NCBI RefSeq assembly: GCF_004331485.1
Contig: NZ_SJKD01000008.1
Coordinates: 372,001 to 436,000, forward strand
Source: Kribbella capetownensis
GTDB lineage: Bacteria > Actinomycetota > Actinomycetes > Propionibacteriales > Kribbellaceae
Direction of reading: 5' to 3'
Length of the DNA stretch: 64,000 nucleotides
Both the position numbers and the translations under genes were made by a program. The notes beneath the pieces are model-generated. The model saw nothing but the letters and a program-made list of their open reading frames with translations. It was not told where the DNA came from and did no database searches. Positions 26,384 through 33,814 of the stretch are shown one piece after another. Positions within the stretch are counted from its first letter, which is position 1, and every line of letters starts with the position of its first letter.

Positions 26384-27187
26384 TCACGAGGCGGTGTCGA
26401 TGGGAGGCCGCGTGAAGGTGTAGGTGGCGACGACCGGGTAGTGGTCGGAGGGCGCGCGGCCGTCGTGGAAGAAGTCGACGACCTCACTGGTGCGGGCGGC
26501 GAGCGGGCCGCGGGCGAAGATCCAATCGATCGCCTTTGGTGGTGAAGCGAGCGGTGACAGCCGGGTCCCGATCGGACCGGTGGCCACCGTCGGCACGACC
26601 GGGTGGGTCACCGGTGAGTGCCGGCCGAGTGCGGTGAAGCTGTCCAGGAACCCGGCGTTCGCGAGTTCCCACTGCGGTGGGCCGATGTCGTTGATGTCGA
26701 CGGTGAACACGCAGGCGCCGTCGCCGGCCAGGCGCTCCAGTGCCTCCGCGATGGCTCGGGCCTGGGTGACACGGCGGTTGCGGTGGTCGGTCCGTTCGTC
26801 CGGGTGCCCGGGCCAGGTCAGGTGCGCCGTACTGAAGATCAGCTCGGGGCCGTCGGTCGGGCGCAGCCGGACCCAGAACAGGCGGGCGTCCGGCGACAGG
26901 ATGCCGACGTCCTCGGCGCCGTACTCGATGGCGGTGAAGAGGTCGCGGCGCCACCAGAGGTTGCTCTGGGTCTCCCAGCCGGCCGCTCCGTCGACGCGTT
27001 CATGTCCGGGCAGTACGTCGTCGATCAGCTTGCGGGTGGACGGGCGGAGCTCTTGTACGGCGAGCAGGTCCGGCGGGCGGGTCGTGAACAGCGCGGTCAA
27101 CGCGTCCTGCCGCTGCTCGAGATGGAACTCCGCCCACAGGTTGTAGGTCATCGTCACGAAGCTGAAGTTGCTCAAAGCAATCGTCAT
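26384..27187 (-). CDS. Endonuclease/exonuclease/phosphatase (EEP) family protein
   Basis: 267-residue metal-dependent phosphoesterase. The family's active-site blocks are present in order: MTYNLW, LLAVQEL (catalytic Glu), STAHLTWPGH, VFTVDINDIG (Asp/Asn pair) and APSDHYPVVATY (Asp-His). No signal peptide is visible, so it should act in the cytoplasm on a phosphodiester or phosphomonoester. The ATG overlaps the preceding gene's stop (ATGA), which shows tight coupling within the importer operon. It may process the imported solute (inference). Confidence 0.88.
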   Translation of the reverse strand: MTIALSNFSFVTMTYNLWAEFHLEQRQDALTALFTTRPPDLLAVQELRPSTRKLIDDVLPGHERVDGAAGWETQSNLWWRRDLFTAIEYGAEDVGILSPDARLFWVRLRPTDGPELIFSTAHLTWPGHPDERTDHRNRRVTQARAIAEALERLAGDGACVFTVDINDIGPPQWELANAGFLDSFTALGRHSPVTHPVVPTVATGPIGTRLSPLASPPKAIDWIFARGPLAARTSEVVDFFHDGRAPSDHYPVVATYTFTRPPIDTAS

Positions 27188-27825
27188 GCCGGTTGCTCCT
27201 CGGTCGAGGCGGTTCCCGAGGTCGGGACGTTGTACGCCGTCAGCGTTGTTACTGCGAGTAGGTCGTCGACCTGGATGGTTGTCAGCGAGCAGTTCACCGG
27301 TGGATCCAGCAACACCTCGCCGCCCGGCGGCAGCCGCAACGTCGACGCGGTCGCGACCCTGATCGGCCCGCCATGCGTCACCACAAGAACCCGCCCTGCA
27401 CCCGAGCCGGCGATCTCCCGAATCGCATCCCAAACCCGTTCCCTCAACTGAGCGAACGTCTCCCCACCACCCCGCGCCACGTCCTCCCCCCGCCCAAACG
27501 CCTCAACCACCCCAGGCTCCGCCGCATACACATCAGCGAACGTCCGCCCACCCCAAGACCCCACATCAATCTCCCGCCACCGCCGATCGACCCGCACCGC
27601 CGGCAGGTCACCGCTGTCCAGGTAGGGCTGGAGGGTTTCGGTCACGCGCTGCAGGTCGCTGGCGACGATCTGATCGAAGTCCGCGGCCCGCAGGTACTCC
27701 GCGGCTTCCTTCGCTTGCTGCTGGCCGAACGCACTGAGGCCGGTGCCCATCTGGCCCTGGTAGCGGTCCTCGGCGTTCCAGAGGGATTCGCCGTGGCGAA
27801 GCAGGACAAGTTCAGTACGGCTCAT
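27184..27825 (-). CDS. Histidine phosphatase (phosphoglycerate mutase-like)
   Basis: 213-residue protein of the branch-1 histidine phosphatase family. The catalytic RHG is in LVLLRHGESLWN (residues 5-16), with the second-site residues in WREIDVGSWGG and VVTHGGPIRVA. The stop overlaps the next gene's ATG and its own ATG overlaps the ATPase stop (ATGA both times). The family removes phosphate from small molecules; as part of a transport operon it may dephosphorylate the incoming substrate or a product of it (inference). Confidence 0.9.
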   Translation of the reverse strand: MSRTELVLLRHGESLWNAEDRYQGQMGTGLSAFGQQQAKEAAEYLRAADFDQIVASDLQRVTETLQPYLDSGDLPAVRVDRRWREIDVGSWGGRTFADVYAAEPGVVEAFGRGEDVARGGGETFAQLRERVWDAIREIAGSGAGRVLVVTHGGPIRVATASTLRLPPGGEVLLDPPVNCSLTTIQVDDLLAVTTLTAYNVPTSGTASTEEQPA

Positions 27826-28901
27826 CGGGTGGCTCCGGCTAGGTCGGTGGCGAAGTGGCAGGCGGTGGGGTGGCGGTCGAGCCTGGTCTCGAGGACGGGT
27901 TCTTGCTCGGCGCAGATGTCCTCGGCCTTCCAGCAGCGGGTGCGGAAGCGGCAGCAGGACGGTGGATCGGCGGGTGAGGGTACGTCGCCGCCGATGATGA
28001 TCGGTTCGCGTTCGGGCTTGGTCCACGGCTTCGGGTCCGGGACCGCGGACAGCAGCGCCTGGGTGTACGGGTGCAGCGGTCGCTGGAACAACTCGTCCTG
28101 GGTCGCGGTCTCCACCACCCGCCCGAGGTACATCACCGCGACTTGATCAGAGATGTGACGTACGACGGACAGGTCGTGGGCGATGAACAGGTACGCGAGT
28201 CCGAGATCGCGGCGGAGGTCCGCCAGCAGGTTGAGCACCTGGGCTTGCACGGAAACGTCCAGCGCGGAGACGGCCTCGTCGCAGATGACGAGCTTCGGAC
28301 GGAGCGCGAGTGCGCGAGCGATGCCGATCCGCTGCCGCTGGCCGCCGGAGAACTGGTGCGGGTAGCGCTTGGCGTGATCGGGGTTGAGGCCGACGCGTTC
28401 GAGCAGGTCGCGAACCTCGGCGCGATGGCGGTTACGAGGTACGACGTCGGGGTGGATCTCCCAGGCTTCGCTGATGATCTGTTCGACGGTGGCGCGCGGG
28501 TTGAGCGAGGCGTACGGGTCCTGGAAGATCATCTGCAACTGCCGCCGGACCCGGCGCATGGATGCCTTGGGCAACGAGGTGAGCTCCTCGCCCTCGAACA
28601 CGATGCTGCCGGACCGCGCCTTCTCCAGCCCGATGATCGTCCGCGCCACCGTCGACTTCCCCGACCCGGACTCCCCCACCAACCCCAACGTCCCACCGGC
28701 CGGAATATCAAACGACACCCCCGCCACCGCCTGAATCTCTCCCACCACCCGCCGCAACAACGCCGACCGCAACGGAAAAGAAGTCTGCAAGTCCCGCACC
28801 GACAACAAAGGTGCTGCCCCCGCCGACTCCGCCGGCGGGATGAGGGAAGAGATGGAGGACACAGGAGCGGAGGGCGCCGTGGGAGTCGGATTAGGGGGCA
28901 T
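27822..28901 (-). CDS. Oligopeptide-type ABC ATPase, second subunit (DppF-like)
   Basis: 359-residue ATPase. The ABC domain starts only near residue 33 (LLSVRDLQTSF) after a Pro/Ser/Thr-rich lead. It has Walker A GESGSGKST, signature FSGGQRQRIGIA, Walker B LVICDEAVSALD, and the C-terminal oligopeptide-transporter domain with a cysteine cluster (PSCCRFRTRCWKAEDIC) that often binds iron-sulfur. GGAAGGAG precedes the ATG by nine bases, and the start overlaps the upstream ATPase gene by 11 bases in another frame. The lead resembles an interdomain linker. Confidence 0.93.
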   Translation of the reverse strand: MPPNPTPTAPSAPVSSISSLIPPAESAGAAPLLSVRDLQTSFPLRSALLRRVVGEIQAVAGVSFDIPAGGTLGLVGESGSGKSTVARTIIGLEKARSGSIVFEGEELTSLPKASMRRVRRQLQMIFQDPYASLNPRATVEQIISEAWEIHPDVVPRNRHRAEVRDLLERVGLNPDHAKRYPHQFSGGQRQRIGIARALALRPKLVICDEAVSALDVSVQAQVLNLLADLRRDLGLAYLFIAHDLSVVRHISDQVAVMYLGRVVETATQDELFQRPLHPYTQALLSAVPDPKPWTKPEREPIIIGGDVPSPADPPSCCRFRTRCWKAEDICAEQEPVLETRLDRHPTACHFATDLAGATR

Positions 28902-29880
28902 GGTTGAGGACTCCTTCCGGGTGGTGGCAGGCGGCTTGGTGTTGGGGGGGGGGGGTGGGGAGGGGGCGGAGGTTTGGTTGGTCGGTGGTGCAGAGGGGGT
29001 CGGCGTAGTGGCAGCGGGGGTGGAAGGAGCAGCCGGTGGGGAGGGACAGGAGATCTGGTGGGGAGCCTTGGATGGGCGTGAGGCGGTCTCGCGCTCCGTC
29101 GAGGACGGGGACCGAGCCCATCAGGCCGGCGGTGTACGGGTGTCCGCTGTGTTCGTAGACCTCGCGGATCGGTCCCGTCTCCACGACGCGACCGGCGTAC
29201 ATCAGGACCACGCGGTCGGCGACGTCGGCGACGACTCCGAGGTCGTGCGTGATGAGGACGAGTGACATGCCCTCCTCGGCCTGGAGCCGGGCGAGCAGGT
29301 CCATGATCTGCGCCTGCACGGTGACGTCGAGCGCGGTGGTCGGTTCGTCGGCGATCAGCAGCCGCGGCGACAACGCGAGCGCCATCGCGATCATCACCCG
29401 CTGCCGCATCCCGCCGGAGAACTGATGCGGATAGTCGTCCAGCCGCTTCGACGCCGCCGGGATCCCGACCCGCTTCATCAACTCCAGCGCGGCCGCCCGC
29501 GCCTCACGACGCGACGCCCCGCGATGCCGCCGGAACATCTCCCCGATCTGCGCGCCCACCCGGAAGACCGGGTTGAGCGAACTCAACGGATCCTGGAACA
29601 CCATCGCGATCTCACGCCCGCGCAAGCCCTTCGCGGCACCGGGCGTCAGCAGATCGCGCCCGTCGTACGTGATCGACCCACCGGCGATCCGCCCGGCCGG
29701 CTTGGGCACGATGCCCATCACGGCCTGCGCGGTCACACTCTTCCCGCTGCCCGATTCACCCAGCAGCGCAACGGTCTCGCCAGCAGCAACCTCGAACGAC
29801 GCGCCATCGACAGCAGTCACCACACCACCCGACGTGTCGAACTCGACGCGCAACTCACGCACTCTCATCAAGGCCGTCAT
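28891..29880 (-). CDS. Oligopeptide-type ABC ATPase, first subunit (DppD-like)
   Basis: 329-residue ATPase. Walker A GESGSGKSV, signature FSGGMRQRVMIAMAL, Walker B LLIADEPTTALDVT, H-loop ITHDLGVV, and a C-terminal oligopeptide domain with GCSFHPRCHYADPLC. The ATG at 29880 overlaps the permease stop by one base and has GAGGAG six bases upstream; GTG at 29883 is an alternative. Codons near the end contain a 12-base C tract. Loss of one C there would join this frame to the next ATPase gene. Confidence 0.92.
   Translation of the reverse strand: MTALMRVRELRVEFDTSGGVVTAVDGASFEVAAGETVALLGESGSGKSVTAQAVMGIVPKPAGRIAGGSITYDGRDLLTPGAAKGLRGREIAMVFQDPLSSLNPVFRVGAQIGEMFRRHRGASRREARAAALELMKRVGIPAASKRLDDYPHQFSGGMRQRVMIAMALALSPRLLIADEPTTALDVTVQAQIMDLLARLQAEEGMSLVLITHDLGVVADVADRVVLMYAGRVVETGPIREVYEHSGHPYTAGLMGSVPVLDGARDRLTPIQGSPPDLLSLPTGCSFHPRCHYADPLCTTDQPNLRPLPTPPPQHQAACHHPEGVLNHAP
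28944..28955. repeat. G12/C12 homopolymer inside an ATPase gene
   Basis: Twelve consecutive G on the plus strand, encoding part of TPPPQ near the C terminus of the first ATPase. Such tracts slip during replication and are also frequent sequencing errors. Confidence 0.9.
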
Positions 29881-30785
29881 CACAGGCTCCTCAGCCGCGG
29901 GTCGTACCGGTCCCGCAGCGCATCACCGAGTACGCCGAGTGAGACCACCAGGAAGGCCAGCGCGATTCCCGGAATCGTCGAGATCCACCACGCATCGGCC
30001 AGATAGTTGCGCCCGTTCGCGATCGTCACGCCCCAACTCGGCGTACTGGCCGGCGTGCCGAGACCGAGGAAACTGAGCGACGCCTCGGCCAGAATCACGT
30101 GCCCGATCTCAACTGTCGCCACCACCAGCACGGGCGCGACGCAGGCCGGCAACACCGACCGCGAAATCAACCGCCACGTCCCCGCACCCAACGTCCGCGA
30201 CGCGTCGACGAACTCACGCCGCCGTGTCGCCAGCGCCTGTCCTCGCGCGACCCGAGCGAACGTCACCCAGTTGGACACCGCCAGCACGATCACGACGTTC
30301 ACCACCGACGGTCCGAGCAGCGCCGCGATGAAGATCGCCAGCAAGATCGAGGGAAACGCGAGCTGAATGTCGGCCAATCGCATCAGTACGCCGTCCAGCC
30401 AGCCACCGAAGTACCCGGCGGACAGCCCGATCGTCACCCCGATCGTCCCGGCGAGGACCAGCGTCGCCAGCCCGACCGCGATCGAGATCCTTGCCCCCTG
30501 CAACATCTGCGCGAACAGATCCTGCCCCACCTGGTCGGTCCCGAAGATCGCGTACGACCCATCGGACAACCGGCTGAACGGCGGCCGCAGCCGGTCCGCG
30601 GTCCGCGTGTCGACCGGGTTGTACCGAACCAGCCAAGGCCCGAAGATCGCGGCCACCACATACACCGTGATCACCACGAAGCCGAAGCGGATCCGGGCCG
30701 ATCCGGCCCGTCCGCGCCGTTTGCTCTTCACCAGCGGCGCGGTCGCGGTGGTGAGGTCGAGTTCGGTCGAGGTCACGTCAGTCAC
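29880..30785 (-). CDS. ABC transporter permease (DppC-like)
   Basis: About 301 residues with six hydrophobic helices. The N-terminal helix is followed by a conserved periplasmic stretch (HPFGTDQ-like: IFGTDQVGQDLFAQML), and the ATPase-contact EAA loop lies at residues near 190-215 (VARGQALATRRREFVDASRTLG). GTG 30785 is used (8-base overlap with the upstream gene); GTG at 30776 is equally possible and would shorten it by three residues. Partner of the DppB-like permease upstream. Confidence 0.92.
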   Translation of the reverse strand: MTDVTSTELDLTTATAPLVKSKRRGRAGSARIRFGFVVITVYVVAAIFGPWLVRYNPVDTRTADRLRPPFSRLSDGSYAIFGTDQVGQDLFAQMLQGARISIAVGLATLVLAGTIGVTIGLSAGYFGGWLDGVLMRLADIQLAFPSILLAIFIAALLGPSVVNVVIVLAVSNWVTFARVARGQALATRRREFVDASRTLGAGTWRLISRSVLPACVAPVLVVATVEIGHVILAEASLSFLGLGTPASTPSWGVTIANGRNYLADAWWISTIPGIALAFLVVSLGVLGDALRDRYDPRLRSL

Positions 30786-31704
30786 CAGCCAGACGGACCC
30801 GCGGGTCCAGGAAGCCGTAGAGGAGGTCGACAAGCAGATTGATCACCACAAAGATCGTTGCCACCAGCAAGATCGAGGCCTGGACGACGCCGTAGTCGCG
30901 GCGCCCGATCGAGTCGATCAGCAGCCGGCCGACGCCGGGCCAGGCGAACACGGTCTCGACGATCACGGTGCCGCCGAGCAGTGCGCCGAACTGCAGCCCG
31001 ACCACGGTGACGATCGGGATCAGCGCGTTCCGCAACGCGTGGACGAGGATCACGATCCCCTCGCCGAGACCTTTCGCCCGAGCGGTCTGCACATAGCCCT
31101 CGTGCACCACCTCGAGCAGACCGCTGCGCGTCAACCGCACCAGGATCGCCAGGAACGGCAGCGCGAGCGTGATCGTCGGCAGGACAAGATGCGACCACGT
31201 CCCCGAACCCGCGCTCGGCAACACCTTCAGACCGCGCGCGAACACCAGGATCAGCACGATCCCGAGCCAGAACGACGGCGTCGACTGCCCCATCAGCGAG
31301 AACACCGAGATGGTCCGGTCCACCCAGCTGTGCGCCCGCAATGCCGCGATCACCCCGAGCGGCAACCCGATCAGCAACGACAGCAGCAGAGCGGTCGTCG
31401 CCAGCTGGATCGTGGCCGGAACCCGTTGCATCACAAGGCTCATCGAGTCCGCGTTCAGCCGGAACGACTGCCCGAAGTCCAGATGTACGACGTTCGCCAG
31501 GTACGTCGCGTACTGCTGGATCAGCGAGTGGTCGAGCCCGAGCTGAGCCCGCAGCGCGTCCACCTGCGCCTGGTCCGCATCCGGCCCGAGCATGATGTAC
31601 GCCGGGTCGCCGGGAACCAGCCGCAGCACGACGAAGATGATCGTCACCGCGCCCCACAACACGAACAGCGAGAACACCAACCGCCGGACGACGTACGCCC
31701 CCAT
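30778..31704 (-). CDS. ABC transporter permease (DppB-like)
   Basis: 308-residue permease with six hydrophobic helices. The N-terminal helix (VVRRLVFSLFVLWGAVTIIFVVLRLVPGDP) is characteristic of DppB/OppB, and the EAA loop reads VVHEGYVQTARAKGLGE. Its ATG overlaps the IclR stop (TGATG), so the regulator and transporter are co-translated. Second gene of the eight-gene operon. Confidence 0.94.
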   Translation of the reverse strand: MGAYVVRRLVFSLFVLWGAVTIIFVVLRLVPGDPAYIMLGPDADQAQVDALRAQLGLDHSLIQQYATYLANVVHLDFGQSFRLNADSMSLVMQRVPATIQLATTALLLSLLIGLPLGVIAALRAHSWVDRTISVFSLMGQSTPSFWLGIVLILVFARGLKVLPSAGSGTWSHLVLPTITLALPFLAILVRLTRSGLLEVVHEGYVQTARAKGLGEGIVILVHALRNALIPIVTVVGLQFGALLGGTVIVETVFAWPGVGRLLIDSIGRRDYGVVQASILLVATIFVVINLLVDLLYGFLDPRVRLAGD

Positions 31705-32357
31705 CAGACGCCGCTCCGCAGTACCGACACCACGCGCCGTACCTCCTCGATCGAACCCGCCTGAATCAGTTCGGCGCCCAACGCCCCGGCGCACCGCCCG
31801 TCGTTGTCCCGCACCGGTACGGCGACCATCCGCGGAAGTGAGGCGACCGGCCGGGAGTTGTGCGCGAACCCGGACACCCGGATGCGCTGCAGCGTGACGA
31901 GCAGATCCGGCGTACCCGTCACCTGGTCGGCAGGAAGAGCGGACAGATACGCGCGGCCGAGCGCACTGCGATGCAGCGACACCGCATGACCCGGCTCGAC
32001 GGGCGCGGCACTCGCACTGCCCGCCACCGCGGACACCTGCAACACCCGACCGGCCATCTTCGGCAACGGCTTCGCCAGCACAACCAGCCGGCCGAGCCGA
32101 TCACCGAGATCAGCCAGGGCCCGCTCCGGCCCCCTCCGCCCGTCGGTCGTACGACGCAGGGCCGCGAGCCCATCGAGAGCGGTGTAGCGGTGGTCGTCGA
32201 CCCGGCTCGCCAGACCGTGCTCGCAGAAGGTCACCAGGATCCGGTGCACGGTGCTCTTGTGCAGGCCGACGGTGCCGGCCAGTTCGGTCACGCCGTACGG
32301 CCGATCCTCACGGTTCAGCTCCGCCAGCACGGTCAGGGCGCGGCTCAGCGACTGCAT
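31704..32357 (-). CDS. IclR family regulator, first gene of the importer operon
   Basis: 217-residue regulator. The helix-turn-helix occupies residues 5-50 (PYGVTELAGTVGLHKSTVHRIL) and the effector domain about 75-215 (AVSLHRSALGRAYLSALP, PVRDNDGRCAGALG). It is the promoter-proximal gene, with overlapping stop/start to the permease, so it is likely autoregulatory. A LacI-type operator and a second inverted repeat (TTAACG-GTAG-CGTTAA, 32379-32394) lie 15-37 bp upstream, so two regulators may meet here. Confidence 0.9.
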   Translation of the reverse strand: MQSLSRALTVLAELNREDRPYGVTELAGTVGLHKSTVHRILVTFCEHGLASRVDDHRYTALDGLAALRRTTDGRRGPERALADLGDRLGRLVVLAKPLPKMAGRVLQVSAVAGSASAAPVEPGHAVSLHRSALGRAYLSALPADQVTGTPDLLVTLQRIRVSGFAHNSRPVASLPRMVAVPVRDNDGRCAGALGAELIQAGSIEEVRRVVSVLRSGV

Positions 32358-32371
32358 GGTGTCTCGATTCC

Positions 32372-32383
32372 GTGAACGTTAAC
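32372..32383. promoter_or_regulatory. LacI-type operator, copy 1 (importer operon)
   Basis: GTGAACGTTAAC, a CG-centred near-palindrome (5 of 6 in each half). The identical 12-mer stands before the divergent operon at 32475. Overlapping it is TTAACG-GTAG-CGTTAA (32379-32394), a perfect inverted repeat that could be the IclR site. Confidence 0.6.
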
Positions 32384-32474
32384 GGTAGCGTTAATGCACC
32401 GTAGAAGCGTGTTATTTACGTGTCAATAGACCACCGTTGCTCAGGGCGAAACGGCCCGTTGACGGTCGATTCCC

Positions 32475-32486
32475 GTGAACGTTAAC
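32475..32486. promoter_or_regulatory. LacI-type operator, copy 2 (divergent operon)
   Basis: Second copy of GTGAACGTTAAC, 43 bp ahead of the GTG at 32529. The flanks differ from copy 1, except for a shared GATTCC/GATTCCC just upstream. It lies within a wider repeat GTGAA-N7-TTCAC (32475-32491). Confidence 0.6.
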
Positions 32487-32528
32487 TTCACTGACCATCC
32501 ACCTGATCCATCCTCTGGGAGGCACTGC

Positions 32529-33473
32529 GTGACGACATCCGATGTCCGGAGCGCGCTGCTGGCCGCCGATCCCCGTCTGTCCAAGTTCTCGCCGTTGCCG
32601 CGCATCCTGGCCTTCGACGAGTTCGACAGCGGGACGCACGGCTGGTGCGAGCTGCTCGGCAACTACAACGGCCGCGGCGACCTGAGCACGGTCGACGACC
32701 ACATGCGGGACTTCCGGCCGCCGCAGTTGTCGGCCTGCAACTTCTTCGACATCGGCACCCACGGCGCGCTCAGCGGGACCTACGCGCTCAAGCTCGCCAC
32801 CCGGCCGCACAAGGGCCACACCGCGGTCGCGATCCGCCGGCTCACCATGAGCGGCCGCGGGCTCGTGCAACTGGAGACGTACTTCGCCTTCAAGTCCGAG
32901 GCGACGCTCGGCGGAGGCTCGGAGCTCGACACCTTCGGCGACGTGCAGTGGGACGGCAATACGCATCCGTCCGAGGCGCAGTTCGGTGCCTTCACCGTCG
33001 CCACGGATCTGTGTGGCGACGGCGGCCTGCGCTATCACACGGTCGCGCGGTACCAGAACACCGACATGGACAACCACTTCACCCGGCGCTGGATGGCTCC
33101 GACCGTCCCGGAGCCGACGCCGCGCGAGCACTTCGAGGGCAAGGTGAAACTGGAGTACGCCGCCGACTTCACCGCGCCCAACCCGGAGGACTGGCAGCAG
33201 TTCGGCGAGCCGCAGGAGCTCTGCTACAACGAGGTCCCGACCAAGGTGAACTGGCACTACCTGCGCTGGGTGGTTGACACCGAGAAGCGGCGCAACGTCG
33301 AACTCCAGGTCAACGACCGGGTGATGGACATGAGCGACGTCCCGGTCCCGCCGTACGAGGAGCGCTACGAGACGCTGGAGAACCTGCTGAACTTCTACTT
33401 CTCGGTCCGCACCCACAGCAACGTCAGGAACTTCCTGTTCCTCGACTCCGTCCTCATCTCGGTTGATTGGTAG
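32529..33473 (+). CDS. Unrecognised beta-rich protein, LamG/jelly-roll-like
   Basis: 314-residue cytoplasmic protein without signal peptide or membrane helix. I do not recognise it with confidence; related proteins may be filed under a DUF (I think DUF6772, unverified). The sequence reads as a beta-sandwich: FDEFDSGTHGWCELLGNYNG opening, SGTYALKLAT, GLVQLETYFAF, and a LamG-like end WHYLRWVVDTEKRRNVELQVND. GGGAGG precedes the GTG at 32529; the in-frame GTG at 32475 is part of the operator. First of three genes ending with a LacI regulator, so a carbohydrate-related role is plausible. Confidence 0.8.
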   Translation: MTTSDVRSALLAADPRLSKFSPLPRILAFDEFDSGTHGWCELLGNYNGRGDLSTVDDHMRDFRPPQLSACNFFDIGTHGALSGTYALKLATRPHKGHTAVAIRRLTMSGRGLVQLETYFAFKSEATLGGGSELDTFGDVQWDGNTHPSEAQFGAFTVATDLCGDGGLRYHTVARYQNTDMDNHFTRRWMAPTVPEPTPREHFEGKVKLEYAADFTAPNPEDWQQFGEPQELCYNEVPTKVNWHYLRWVVDTEKRRNVELQVNDRVMDMSDVPVPPYEERYETLENLLNFYFSVRTHSNVRNFLFLDSVLISVDW

Positions 33474-33477
33474 GCCC

Positions 33478-33795
33478 ATGCGACAGTCCATGACGGCGGT
33501 GCTGGAACGCGACACCACGTTCGACACCCGCTTCGCCACTGAGCCGTACGAGGTCGCCTGGGCCGGTGAGGCGCGCTGGTTCGTCCACCACGTCGGCGGC
33601 GACGGCACCGCGACGTACCTGACCCAGGTCTCACCCGACGGCATCACGTGGTGCGATCTCGACGCGACCGAGCACCGGGTCGGGCCGGGACAGCTGATCA
33701 GCTGGCCGGTCAGCGGTTTCGGCCACTGGTTGCGGCTGCGCGCCAAGGTCGACGGTTCGGTCCAGGTGCGGATCCACCTGGCTGTGAAGGCTTAA
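33478..33795 (+). CDS. Small unrecognised beta-rich protein
   Basis: 105-residue protein of unknown function, four bases after the preceding stop and 19 before the LacI gene. Visible features are RWFVHHVGGDGTATYLTQV, SPDGITWCDLDATEH and a final strand pair GHWLRLRAKVDGSVQVRIHLAVKA, which suggest a compact beta-sandwich. No signal peptide. The ATG at 33478 has only a weak GGTAGG; an in-frame ATG at 33490 is possible. Its constant company with the 314-residue protein would be worth checking. Confidence 0.75.
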   Translation: MRQSMTAVLERDTTFDTRFATEPYEVAWAGEARWFVHHVGGDGTATYLTQVSPDGITWCDLDATEHRVGPGQLISWPVSGFGHWLRLRAKVDGSVQVRIHLAVKA

Positions 33796-33814
33796 GCTGC
33801 CCGAGGGGGTGAAG

